Of a stretch of DNA of 64,000 nt, positions 34,556-45,110 are shown piece by piece. The stretch is taken from contig JACGCK010000116.1 of assembly GCA_014925825.1 (NCBI GenBank), positions 62,001 to 126,000 of the forward strand, given 5' to 3'. The stretch's first letter is position 1; every line of letters starts with the position of its first letter. Origin of the DNA: Pholiota molesta (taxonomy: Eukaryota; Basidiomycota; Agaricomycetes; Agaricales; Strophariaceae). The notes beneath the pieces were generated by a model. It was not told where the DNA came from. It saw nothing but the letters and a program-made list of their open reading frames with translations, and searched no databases. The translations under genes and the position numbers were made by a program.

Positions 34556-36926
34556 TATAGACCCTAATGTATTTTCGGCGGCATGTGCCGTCGAGAGGAA
34601 TGTGGGTGAAGTTCACAAACCTTCACCGCGCCCCACATCTCCTCGAATTTTCGATCCGTACTCCCAATTTCAGACTGCTCGTTCCACTGCTGTATCATTA
34701 CCCAACCAATCTGTATCGTCTCCTCTGCATTCTGTAGACATTAACGTTCCGTCACACGCATATGTACAAAACCGCTGCATTTTACCTTCTCTAGATTTTA
34801 TTAATTCCTTCTCAAAAGACCTCTCTTCGCATTTCACACTCCCTGATCCTCCTCCACAAAAATCTGTCCCAAGCTACCCCATTCCTGTCACCCCGTCATC
34901 CTCATCCTCAAACCTTACCTCTTCTAGTGCTTTGAAGTCCAGTCCAGTCCGGTCTTTTGGCCAAATTTGGGTCGACCGAGACCGAGACCGGTCCATCTAC
35001 TTTCCAAATGGTCAAAAAACCGGACCGGACCGCAAAAGACCGGTCCACTGCAGTCTTTTTCGGTCTTTAAACCGGTTTAGACCGGTCTTGGTCTAAACTG
35101 GTCTCGGATCGGTTTAGACCGGTCTTTTCAGTAGATTTTCAACGGTAAATAGGTAATATACTAATTCGTATGATTTATCCGACTAAAATAAAGCAAAGAT
35201 CATGCAAAATGGCCAAGAAACAAATGAGATACTGATAAAACAGTAGAAAAGAGTAGAATAAGTACACCTTGAATGCACCAGCTAATTACTCTGTCAAATC
35301 TTATCATAAAAATATAATCTTGGGCTCGTTAGAAAGCTAGAATTGAGTACATTAATTACCTAGTCAAATGTTATCCAAAACATATGATCTTGGGCTCGTT
35401 AGAAAGGTAAAATTGAGTACTAAAATGCTGGTGTATTGCGAAAGGTGCAGGACCGGTCTAAACCGGTCCAGGGCGGTCTTTTGCGGTCTATCTATTTTTT
35501 TAAATGACCATGGACCGCAGACCGAACCGCAGTCTCGGTCTTTTGCGGTCTTGCAATTTTCCGGTCTTTTGCAGTCTTGGTCCGGTCCAGTCTCGGTTTT
35601 TGGGCAGTCCCAAGACTGGACCTCAAAGCACTAACCTCTTCCAACGTTCATCGTTCCATCGTCCCTCGGAAACCCAGAGCCGGTCGCGAGATTGCTCTCA
35701 GCTCTCTTCGTCCACACGTCGCTGCCGCCGATCGCCTATTTCTATGGGATACACCATTCGGCCTCGAACACCGTGCGCACCTCCATTCCATGCTCCCCAG
35801 CTCCCTCGTCGACCCAGTCCTGATGACGATCCGCGGCGCTCTTGCTCCTAACACAAAATCGTCGTATGCCGCGGGCCTTCTTCGTTGGACACAATTTTGC
35901 GACAAGTATGCAATTCCAGAGGAGGGCAGGATGCCTGCCTCGTACGCACTCATCTGCGGCTTCATCGCCGAACACAAGGGCCTTGAAAAAGGAGGAACGA
36001 TCAAAGGGTGGCTCTCGGGCATTCGTAGCTGGCACCTCATCAACCACGCACCGTGGTATGGTGAGGATGATCCTTGGGTCGAATTCGCGCGTGCAACGGC
36101 AACCAAAGAAGGTGCGCATCACAAGCGCCCTCTGCGCTCTCCTGTTTCCGTCGAACATCTTTTGTTCCTCCAGGGCGCCATCACACTATCCGACCCGTTT
36201 CACGCTGCGGTCTGGGCCGTCGCCTTGTGCACTTTCTGGGGCTGCAGACGCCTTGGCGAGACCACCGTCGCCGTGGAGGCCTCCTTCGACGCCTCGTATC
36301 ACGTCCTTCGTTCTACGTCGTGCGTTTACTTGCCTATCTTTATTTATCGATCAATCTTCTGATATGATCCTCTTGCTTCTAGTATCCAATTCCGTGAGCT
36401 GCGCAACGGCACCCGCTCCGTGCACTTCCGCATCCCTTGGACTAAAACGACGAAGAGCGAAGGCGCCCTCGTCATTCTCACGGCCCGCGACGACAACCTC
36501 TGCCCGCGATATGCTCTCCAGAACCACCTTCAGATCAATCATGACATCCCACCCTCTGCATCACTATTCGCATTCCGTACGGCAGATGGGGGTGTTCGAA
36601 ACATGGTCAAGCATACCTTCCTCAACTTCGTCACGTCGGTCTGGAAGTCAGCATCCCTCGCCCATATTCTCGGTCACAGCTTTCGGATCGGGGGTGCTGT
36701 CGAGCTCCTGCTCGCAGGTGTCCCTCCCGAGATCGTTGCCGCAACTGGCGGCTGGACGTCACTCGCGTTCCTTTTGTATTGGCGTCGGATGGAGGAGATC
36801 CTTCCCATGAGCATTTCCAAAGCATACAAGAAGGGTCATGTTGATGAGCTGGCAAAGATTTTCGAAGAATTCCGCAGCGGACAGCGCATCTCTCAAACTC
36901 TGCTTAATGATTTGTCGGTTTCTTAA
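34548..36926 (+). pseudogene. Ngaro ORF2: tyrosine recombinase, interrupted by a MITE
   Basis: Starts with MYSIDPNVF at 34548, inside the end of ORF1. A Ser/Pro-rich leader runs to SSNLTSS, where the MITE enters at 34925; the frame resumes at 35634 with NVHRSIVPRKPRAGREIA. The core-binding domain shows APNTKSSYAAGLLRWTQFC and TIKGWLSGIRSWH. The catalytic domain has the first Arg in WGCRRLGET, the His-x-x-Arg in GHSFRIGGA, a Gly-Gly-Trp, and the Tyr nucleophile in LLYWRRMEE. A genuine intron at 36319-36383 (GTGCGT...CTTCTAG) must be removed to join RST to SIQFRELRNG. Apart from the insertion all catalytic residues are intact. Confidence 0.86.
34925..35633. mobile_element. hAT-type MITE nested in the Ngaro recombinase ORF
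   Basis: 709 bp with no coding capacity. The ends are imperfect inverted repeats, TAGTGCTTTGAAGTCCAGTC and TAGTGCTTTGAGGTCCAGTC (right end read inverted). They are flanked by a perfect 8 bp duplication ACCTCTTC at 34917-34924 and 35634-35641. TAGTG fits the hAT terminal consensus YARNG, and 8 bp duplications are typical of hAT elements. Both subterminal regions are packed with copies of ACCGGTC and GGTCTTTTGCGGTC, possible transposase-binding repeats, while the middle third is AT-rich. Confidence 0.9.
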
Positions 36927-37167
36927 CCAAGTTTCCCTTTATTCTTATTCATATTTGCGGTTCCTTTATTCTTTATTTCTCCTGCAGTCTCCTGTCCATA
37001 ATTCCGTACCACCGCACCCATAGATGCCTTGTAACTTGCAGATGTATTCTAATTTCTATAATTGTAAAATTCACATGATGACGATTTACCGAGTTCACTC
37101 TGGTTGGGGTGTCAGTTTGGGCCTTCACATGCCTCATCCAACCTGCCTTGGGTGAGTTTCACTCTGG

Positions 37168-37544
37168 TTGGCATGGCTGGTTTGGTCTTTGGCATCCGTA
37201 GGCCACAAACCGTCTGGTCCAGACGCTCTGGTTTTCTCGGGCTTCTCAGGCTTCAAAACATTGGAAGTCGGAAGACATCCGAACACGCGCCCGATAGGTC
37301 ATCCATCCGGCCCGGTTCGACGCGGAACGCCTTTCGAACGCACGCCCAGCGCTCCAGTCGAGGAGTCGCGCAAGGCGCCGCGTTCAAAGCACGGATCGAT
37401 TCCGTTTTTCCGCGAAGCCCGCGAAAACCCAGGCACAACACGAAAATCCTTTATTGGGATTTTCGTGCTCTCCATTTCATCCTCATCTTTCCTTTCCCCT
37501 TCACTCATTTCATTTGGGTGCCCAAGACACTGAACTTATCTTAT
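37168..37544 (+). repeat. Ngaro split direct repeat B1
   Basis: 377 bp, nearly identical to 37767-38143. It is followed without a gap by A2. It starts TTGGCATGGCTGGTTTGG and ends GAACTTATCTTAT. The apparent open frames inside it are repeated exactly in B2 and are not treated as genes. Confidence 0.93.
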
Positions 37545-37739
37545 TCCGCGATGAGCCTGAAAGGCTCATCTTAGGATAAGATAAGACAAGGGGCAGAACC
37601 CATCAATATGTCACTTAGATAATCATTATCAGTGTAAAATCGCTCGATGTAAAAAATCCTTTCTTCATCTCTCGAGATTTGGGTTCTGCCATATTTGAGT
37701 CTTTCTGAGTCCTCATAAGTCCTCAGGACAAATTTTTTC
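37545..37739 (+). repeat. Ngaro split direct repeat A2
   Basis: 195 bp copy of the left-end repeat A1, one A longer in an A run. It directly follows B1 and is separated from B2 by 27 bp. Confidence 0.93.
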
Positions 37740-37766
37740 GACCCACCCACCTTCTCCCTTCAGTGT

Positions 37767-38143
37767 TTGGCATGGCTGGTTTGGTCTTTGGCATCCGTAG
37801 GCCACAAACCGTCTGGTCCAGACGCTCTGGTTTTCTCGGGCTTCTCAGGCTTCAAAACATTGGAAGTCGGAAGACATCCGAACACGCGCCCGATAGGTCA
37901 TCCATCCGGCCCGGTTCGACGCGGAACGCCTTTCGAACGCACGCCCAGCGCTCCAGTCGAGGAGTCGCGCAAGGCGCCGCGTTCAAAGCACGGATCGATT
38001 CCGTTTTTCCGCGAAGCCCGCGAAAACCCAGGCACAACACGAAAATCCTTTATTGGGATTTTCGTGCTCTCCATTTCATCCTCATCTTTCCTTTCCCCTT
38101 CACTCATTTCATTTGGGTGCCCAAGACACTGAACTTATCTTAT
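37767..38143 (+). repeat. Ngaro split direct repeat B2 (right end)
   Basis: 377 bp copy of B1. The element ends after CTTAT; the flanking sequence GCTGCGGTTATT is unrelated to A1, which marks the right boundary. Confidence 0.92.
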
Positions 38144-38272
38144 GCTGCGGTTATTCAATTAAGTTATTGACATTGTACTGGAACCTTGTGACCGTGATGG
38201 TTACTGCTCACGCGCCAATTATTGGGTAATGCGTCACGCGTCACGCACTGTATTAACGCGACGCGTCTTGAC

Positions 38273-38841
38273 TAGGGCTGCGTAAAAAACCTCCCCACCC
38301 TTTTTTACCGGTAATTTACTAGGAAAAAATCTCGGCCCCTCCAGAAAGGGTGTAATTTACGGTAAATTACTGGTAAATTACCTCTTCACGTGATTTTTCG
38401 CCCCCCAAACGTGATTTACGGTTTCATTGGGTGGTGCCGGAATGCCGTGCTTATGTGAGCGGCGATCAAACCCTCGGATCATGCCGCCTGCTCCGGCACG
38501 CGCTAATTTTGGACGCGCGGCGCTTGCGCGTGTGCGCTGGCAGGCGCTGGCATCTTTTTAGTGGGTGTGCACGCACGCGCTGGGGTTTCTTGCACCTGGG
38601 AATGAAATGGAAGAGCCTCTGCTATTTTAATATTTCTTATGAGGGTAGACCCTCGTAGACACCACTGTAACAGACATATGAATTGAATTTATGATATCCC
38701 CGCTGTGCACCGTGGCACGTGACTTATATATGTGGTAAATTACCTACCAGATCCCAAGGCGGTAAATTACTGGTAAATTACTGGTAAATTACCGGTAAAA
38801 AACCTCGAGGTAAAAAACTTCGAGTTTTTTACGCAGCCTTA
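38273..38841. mobile_element. hAT-type MITE with subterminal GGTAAATTAC repeats
   Basis: 569 bp. The ends are TAGGGCTGCGTAAAAAAC and, inverted, TAAGGCTGCGTAAAAAAC; both fit the hAT terminal rule YARNG. An 8 bp target duplication GTCTTGAC flanks it at 38265-38272 and 38842-38849. The inverted sister block has the same flank uninterrupted at 25473-25480, a true empty site. The element lacks a transposase; small open frames inside (for example 38431-38658) show no recognisable domain. Confidence 0.92.
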
Positions 38842-38937
38842 GTCTTGACATAACCTTGACCCCATACCGTCAGTTCTGCCCATTTTTTCGTTCAGGCTTC
38901 TTTCGTCCATTTCAACGCAGAGATCCCGCTTGTCGCC

Positions 38938-41568
38938 ATGAACAAAGGTGTGTACTGTTAATCACCGGTCACCGGCACCATTTGGGCTCGCCGTTTGTTT
39001 GGTTACAGCATTTGGCCGCATTCCTAGGTGGCCCTAGAGAGTCAGCGTGCTTGCAGGCGAGCTCTAATGGTTTATTCTGATGTTATCCTCTATGAACATT
39101 CTACTGAATACAAGAAAATACAGACACTGAAACTGAACACCTCCCTAGCGAAAAGAAGCGAAAAGTTACCAAGAAGAATGCTGGTGGTCAACAAGCTACA
39201 ATCAAGAGAGTGAGAGGAATTCGTGGTATGCTTGCAGATGTGAAAGAGATGCCACTGGATATCCTGTTTGAGGTAAGTACATTGTGGATTCCATGTTCCT
39301 TCCTGCCAGCCTCCAGAGCGACATCATTGATATACATTCAGATTTTCTCGCGACTGAATCCCATAGATTTAGTGAACCTCACTCGAACTAGCAAAGACCT
39401 CCGCGCAATATTCACAAGCCGCTCGTCTATCTCTGTATGGAAAGCGGCTCGCGCCAATATTGTTCCTGCGATGCCCGATTGCCCTGATGACTTGAGCGAG
39501 CCTCAATATGCTGATTTGGCCTTCGGAAAAGGCTGCCACGTCTGTGTCAACTTCTGCCAGTAGTCTTAGATACTCTCGTGCTTATCTTTCTTCCAGTATT
39601 GCGGGCGAAACTTAGCCACCATTCATACCGCTTGGTCAGCAAGGCAACGGATTTGCAAGAAATGTATCGATAAGCAGTGAGTTTCACAGCTCATTGACCT
39701 TGTTTATTGTTCTCACAAGTAAATCTCAGTTGTTCCCTCAACTATCCTTATAGATATATAAATGAGACCGCTGGTTTTAAAAACTATGTACCAGAAATAA
39801 AAGTTACCTCCCAAAAGTCGTGTAAGTTTGATTAACAGCTCAATGCACTGGTTTCTTTGACAAATTGTATTGAAGCGACTCACTACTTTGTGGAGTTTGC
39901 TACGCTCTGGGATGAAACCCTCGACAACATCGCCGATCCCGAGGAGAAAGCATCTTGGCGAATATCCAAACTCAAAGAACGCAGGGCAATACGTGATGTG
40001 AGCTGCAGCTTCATGTTTGGTTGCAAACACGTCTAATGTCTTGAATAGCATGCTCGGCTTTGCGCAACTTGGGTCAAGGAATACGCCGAATATCAGCAAT
40101 TCCTTATTGAGCAATTGGCAACAAAACAACTAGACAAGTACTTCCCGCCTTTTTGCTCTTTATGCTTGTCTAACATATTTCAAGTATTGCGGAACGTGTA
40201 GCCTACCTCGGATGGAATGAGGAAGTCCTCAAGATGCTGCCTAGCGAGGAAAAATTCGAGGAACAGTTGGAGGTTCGAAAGATGTGCCGAAAAGAGCTCA
40301 CAGACCGCAGTAAGGTTTCATTCATTTCATGTCCAATTCTCAGCCTGATGCAATTGAAAAAAAGTATTGGTGAGGTTAGATGCTCAAATCAACGAGTATA
40401 TGGAGATCGTAAAGGAAAGGCGTCTCAAGCGAGAGAGACTTGCATTCCTCAAAGACCGCCTACCAATTTTGCAGAAGGTACATAATGACCACCTTTCGAC
40501 GTTTACAACAACCGAAAGGTACTGGTACCCAATGGCCAGCGAACTCTTCCTCCACGAGCCTAAAATTCAAGATATCGTCAATGACACTTCATCTACATTG
40601 GAGTCGATGAAAGAGCGATTGATGCTCACACTCCCCGAGATATATCCCGACGCTATCAACCAACTAATCAGACGAATCGACGACCAACTTCTGGAGGTCA
40701 TCATTGCGTCTAGGCCTGGAGAGCTTATCGACCGCGAAACTGTGTTTGGCCTTGCGACCACACTCTTTCGATGCGTCAATTGCGAAAGGCTTTGTACGAA
40801 GCGAATCTTGCGGTACAATGAGGTAGTCCGTCATTCCTGTACGCGAACGTCCGACTTTCCAGCAGAATGCCAGGATGGCTACTTCATCAAGACGTTAACA
40901 AATGAGAGATATCGATCGCATCGGCATGGCCCTCTCACTGTGTCGAATGCGGCTCTTACGTTCGTTCCTATTCTCGCCAAGCTCTGTGGGCTTGACCCTC
41001 ACACTGCAACGACCCAAATGATGGATGATCTTGACCCGGTCTTTGAATGTATTCCATGTGCAAGTCAGGAATTCGGCCGCGCAACCTTGACTTGGCTAGG
41101 AGCGGTAGGTCTCGACATCACTTCCATGTTCTGAATCACTGTTTTAAGTCCTTGAATAATTGCAGGTCTTTCACTTTCATTCTCAAACTCATAAGGTGGG
41201 TTCCGTAAAACTTGAGCGTTTGAACGAAAACGAAGAAGATGTGGCAAGAAAAAGAATCGTTGAGATGCAGGAACGTGCCATGGCCTCGACATCAACTTAC
41301 TCGTCAAATCGTCTGCTCCAATGCGCGCACTGCTCACAATACGGAACAAAAGACATGCTGATGCAGCATGTGAAATCAGCGTGAGTTTTTCTTTCGAGGT
41401 CTTCTTTGCAAGGGGCCTTCTTGGAATGGAATATTGGTTTGAATTCATTTGAAATTTCTATGCAGACATGGGACAGAAAGCCCAACAGACAAGGACATCA
41501 TGCTCAAGGTGGATGCAAATCATATTCCTGGTATCTTTCACATGTGGCCCCCTCGCAAACCTGAGTAA
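38938..41568 (+). CDS. F-box protein with C-terminal zinc-finger-like segments, copy B
   Basis: Paralogue of the gene at 22.8-25.4 kb, in mirror orientation. MNK and one base form exon 1; then TETEHLPSEKKRK, RGIRGMLADVKEMPLDILFE, the F-box segment IFSRLNPIDLVNLTRTSKDLRAIFTSRSS, CHVC, LDNIADPEEKASW, LGWNEEVLKMLPSEEKFEEQLEVRKMCRKEL, a long helical exon, and QCAHCSQYGTKDMLMQHVKSA. Relative to copy A the FQCSNC segment reads FRCVNCERLCTKRI, with a few residues lost in frame. Exon frames are open, so it could be functional. Its first intron is longer than in copy A. As a likely SCF adaptor its target is unknown. Confidence 0.76.
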
Positions 41569-42062
41569 CGCCGAGGGTGAATACCCCACAATTCGTGTGC
41601 AATTTTTTCTGCAGGATACTGGATACCTGTTGCTCCGTTGTATGGAAACCATTTTCTGTATATAGCCTCAGACCTTCGAAGACATTAACGCGGCCAAGGA
41701 CACGGGTATTCTTGAATAATACAATCAATATATTTGTTTACATTTCTCTCTAGATATCTTATTCTATGATGGTTGACTATTTTATTCCTCAATGTGGAAG
41801 TTATATTTGTACTCGATGTATTTCAATTTTCTGATTCAGAGATATTGTTAATTCAAGCACAGTACTTGCCTCGAGTGTGTCTACTATTTACTGGCTGGAA
41901 TTTAGAAACCTCCGTTGTAGGCCCATGCGAGAATGGTGAAGTTGAGGAATGTGTACGTGTAAAGAAAGAATCCTTCGACGCCAGCGGCGGCTCTCTTCGG
42001 GCGGCCCGTACAACTTTGCAGCCACTGGCCTCTTGTCTTCTCCTCGCTCAAGTACATTGAAT

Positions 42063-42880
42063 ATGGCTTCAACGTTGGCAACCCTCACTTCATGCTCTTC
42101 AGACGCTTCTGTCAAATTTTACCAGGAAGTACTCAAGCCAGGTATTGAGACATCACAAAAAGCCCGACCCCTCTCCAAGAACTGGTCGGTGCGGCAGAGA
42201 AGATTATCAACGAAAAGCTCGTGCCCGACTCCCGCAGTACCTATGAACATAAAAAGGATTCCGAAGAGATAATTCGTAGGATTCGATAATATTATATTTG
42301 CCATGCTTGCATGCGTCGAAGAATGCGGAGGTGAGAGTCGAAAACGGCACGTAGCGTCCGCTATCCTGATGTGTTCCAAGGAAGACGACGCAGTTGGAGC
42401 GCCGGAGGCCTTCGGTACCACATTGCTCACCCATCTTTTATTCATTTGTAAGTCCCAAGTCAGTCCTGCCATCTTCCGATGAATAAGTACATAAGCCTGA
42501 TATTTTCCTCGGTTAAGATAAGCAGGGGCAGCGGAAACCAGCTGAATAAGATACGTTCTGGATTTGCCACTCCGACCGTCGATAAAATGGCAACCCATTT
42601 TCTGGAAGTAGGCAAGAGGAAGATGTCATCCTTCGACGATGTGCGTAGATGCATCTTGGAGCAAATATTGCTTTGTTGACTTCTCCTCGATGTGATGATA
42701 CGAGACGGATATATGTGTAATGCAACAGAGTTTCAAGATTTCTCGATTCTTGCTGTAATTGTTGCTCGGGATGTAGTTCGACACTGCCTAACTGGGTGCT
42801 TAGTCGGCGTACTTGGGGGTCAAATAGGTCTCGTAGTGGGTCGTGCCAGAAGGGGGTGAGTGCTGGGCTTGATTGTATCT
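42063..42880 (+). pseudogene. HNH-nuclease-like gene remnant, copy B
   Basis: Pieces in several frames: MASTLATLTSCSSDASVKFYQEVL, then AAEKIINEKLVPDSRSTYEHKKDSEEIIRRI (one frame change), then LACVEECGGESRKRHVASAILMCSKEDD, FATPTVDKMATHFLEVGKRKM, and VMIRDGYMCNATEFQDFS. The order fits an agaricomycete HNH protein: helical N-terminal domain with an RxVA-type segment, then the first strand of the HNH core. No His-Asn-His half is visible after it, and a stop follows soon. Assignment is tentative; another cysteine-bearing family is possible. Confidence 0.42.
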
Positions 42881-42899
42881 GGACACAGCTGGCGTGAGA

Positions 42900-43490
42900 T
42901 CAATCAATCATGTTACCAGCTAACTTGAATACTCGCTCACAATTGATCATATCCACGACGTTTTCATGAGCTTAAGAAGGTCATCAGCCATCGGCTGGTC
43001 CTTCAGCGGGATATGAAAAACATATATCTTCCTTCCATAACCATTCCGATGTAGGAGAGTTCCTGGAACAGGAACTGGTGGAATTGTATTCCCATAGTAG
43101 AGTGGATCAATAGCAATAGGTTCAACTATATCGAGAACGCGTATAACAAGTGTGGGCCCTAGCTCTTTGTGTTCCGAAAGGTTGGATGATTCAAATTGAA
43201 CCTTGATAGATCCTACAGAAAGCGAGATCAGTACGAGAGCGAGGATTCAAGGTTAAAATGCCTGACCAGTCAATGGCTTGAACTTGCCAGAGTTCACTGA
43301 GAACACGGCCCGCGGTAGATGGCAGGTGGATGCAGCTATAGAAGCATAGCCTAACAACGCGTCCTGGCCAGCTGCGGTCGTTGTGGACGGTTTCGGGATG
43401 GCAAAGAACGAGCGAGAGGTAAGTACTATAGAGGATTTCAACAGGATTTGTTGAGTGATAGTTATGCACGTGATAGTGATGTCTTCATTC
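42900..43490 (-). pseudogene. Unknown-family gene, copy 3, truncated
   Basis: Only the last exon (VQFESSNLSEHKELGPTLVIRVLDIVEP...IPLKDQPMADDLLKLMKTS) and sequence matching the upstream flank of copy 1 (20.40-20.58 kb) remain. The middle, equivalent to about 20585-21440, is deleted, so it cannot encode the whole protein. Confidence 0.8.
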
Positions 43491-43816
43491 AACGCATTCC
43501 GAGTCCTCCAACAAAACTATCATGATATCCACTGAGGCGCTACTGACGCTCTTGTGATGATGACCGTCAAACACCCAGCCCAGCATGCTATACATACGAG
43601 ACTGTGCTCAACGACCTGGTTAGAAAGTCGAAAAATACCTTGTAGGATTCCATTTTTGGGTAAGCAATCACATGGAGTGGCCTTCCGCTCATCACCCGGG
43701 CCATTACCAAGTGTCCGATTGCGACATTCAAGTGTTGCGTCCTCGTACACGCCTTGGTTCTCTCTTCAAGCGAATCATATACTTATTCGAAGCCTTACAG
43801 ATTCATCTTTCGGATT

Positions 43817-45110
43817 ATGGAGAAACCGACAGAACTTGGAGATATCACCAGAGTACGCATCGTTTTGTTCGAACTTCGACCCGTGAACCCCCTATCTAAT
43901 CTATACCGCATTGGATAGCTTAGTGACCACGTCGTTCGAGTATTGGGTCAGGTATTTTCTTGTGGCCTATTCTTATTAGAGAGTATTCTCAGCGTCTCTT
44001 TAGAACCCAGGGAAATTCACTCTCCAAGGTATTTATGTGACGACCTCACCGTACTTCGAGTAAAGACGCAATTCTCGTAACGCAGGGACCAACACCTATA
44101 TCATAAGTTCCCAAAATCCGTATATTCTCATCGACACTGCCGAGGGCCTTGCATCATATATACCCGTTCTGGCTTCGGCTCTCCAGGACCTTCCAAATCC
44201 AGCACAACCAGATGTCTCGGACATCGTCCTCTCGCATTGGCATCATGACCATGTTGGAGGTCTCCCCACTGTCCTTAGTTTGCTCAAGCAGCTCTGGGAG
44301 ACTCGCAATCCTGGACACATCTATACCCCTCCTCGATTACACAAATACCCTTTCAAAGAAGCTGTTGGCGCCCATAATTCAGAACACAACCATCTGCCCA
44401 AGGTACTCGAGAAGCTCACCCCGGATCTCTTCACCCCTCCTCCCGGTGGTGGCTACCTCCATGGCCTTGTTGATGGACAGACCTTTAAGGATCCAATCAA
44501 CGGTGCCACACTTCTGCGTGTGCTCCATACCCCAGGGCATACGGTAGATTCGATCAGCCTATATATTCCACAAGATCGCGCTCTCTACACCGCTGACACG
44601 GTACTTGGCCACGGCACGGCCATATTCGAGGACCTCGCAACTTATCTCGCAAGTTTGAACAAGATGCTGCACTTCGGCTCGACATCACCCTCGCCAGATA
44701 TCCAAGCGGAAAGCCCGGAGAAGACCGACATCGACCTCGAGTACGTATCGCTCTATCCAGCGCACGGCGCGGTCGTGGCCAACGGCCGCGAGACAATCTC
44801 GACGTACATCAAGCACCGACTGCAGCGCGAAGCGCAGATCTTGGACGTATTGAGAGCACCCATGCCTGCGGAGTTTCTCAGCGGCGCCAACGAAACGCTA
44901 TCTGAAGACGGGAATTTATGGACAACGTGGACGATCGTGCGTGTTCTGTACCAGGCGTATCCGGACAATTTGTGGCTTCCTGCTTCGCGTGGGATTGATT
45001 TGCATCTGCGCAAGCTGGAAGGCGATGGGTACGTAAAGCGCGTTGGAGGTGAAGGCGTCAACGCGAGATGGAGGCTTTTCCTTTCTCCGCCAAAGTCACC
45101 TAGCCTTTGA
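43817..45110 (+). CDS. LACTB2-like metallo-beta-lactamase-fold hydrolase
   Basis: The family hydrolyses RNA or thioester substrates with two zinc ions; human LACTB2 is a mitochondrial endoribonuclease. Exon 1 is 43817-43852 (MEKPTELGDITR). Exon 2 is 43919-43951 (LSDHVVRVLGQ), exon 3 is 44004-44028 (NPGKFTLQ) and exon 4 begins near 44086 with GTNTYIISSQNPYILIDTAEG. Further features are the metal motif HWHHDH in LSHWHHDHVGG, then LHTPGHTVDSISLYI with a second-site His, LYTADTVLGHGTAIFEDL with the bridging Asp, and YPAHGAVV. The C-terminal winged-helix-like region GIDLHLRKLEGDGYVKRVGG is also typical of LACTB2. Parts of this gene have been copied to 29.0-29.4 kb and 48.1-48.4 kb. Confidence 0.92.

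Larger units (their letters stand above)
30849..38143 (+). mobile_element. Ngaro-type tyrosine-recombinase retrotransposon, full length, with nested MITE
   Basis: The 7295 bp element has the split direct repeat layout diagnostic of Ngaro-type elements: A1 (30849-31042), coding region, B1 (37168-37544), A2 (37545-37739), B2 (37767-38143). A1/A2 are almost identical, differing by one A; B1/B2 are 377 bp each and nearly identical. ORF1 encodes a Gag-like region, reverse transcriptase and RNase H; ORF2 encodes a tyrosine recombinase instead of a DDE integrase. No target-site duplication is expected or seen. B1 abuts A2 directly, matching the junction of a circular intermediate as proposed for this group. 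The near identity of the repeats points to fairly recent insertion. ORF2 is broken by a hAT-type MITE at 34925-35633, so this copy is no longer autonomous. It sits exactly between two duplicated blocks. Confidence 0.9.
38224..43560. repeat. Segmental duplication block B (inverted copy of 20.3-25.5 kb)
   Basis: The F-box gene is on plus, the HNH-like remnant on plus and the unknown-family remnant on minus: the mirror image of block A. Differences are a MITE insertion at 38273, loss of about 0.85 kb from the unknown-family gene, and retention of a 5' HNH-like exon lost from block A. Confidence 0.85.

Noticed and set aside
30849..38143. LTR retrotransposon interpretation
   Set aside because: Repeats are split (A1 separate from B1A2B2), there is no tRNA primer site, no protease or DDE integrase, and a tyrosine recombinase is present.
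37104..38170. Identical open frames of 121-156 codons at 37.1 and 37.8 kb
   Set aside because: They lie within the B1 and B2 repeats of the retroelement, and their duplication follows from the repeat structure.
38431..38658. 75-codon open frame inside the MITE
   Set aside because: Short, no domain, and contained in a non-autonomous element.
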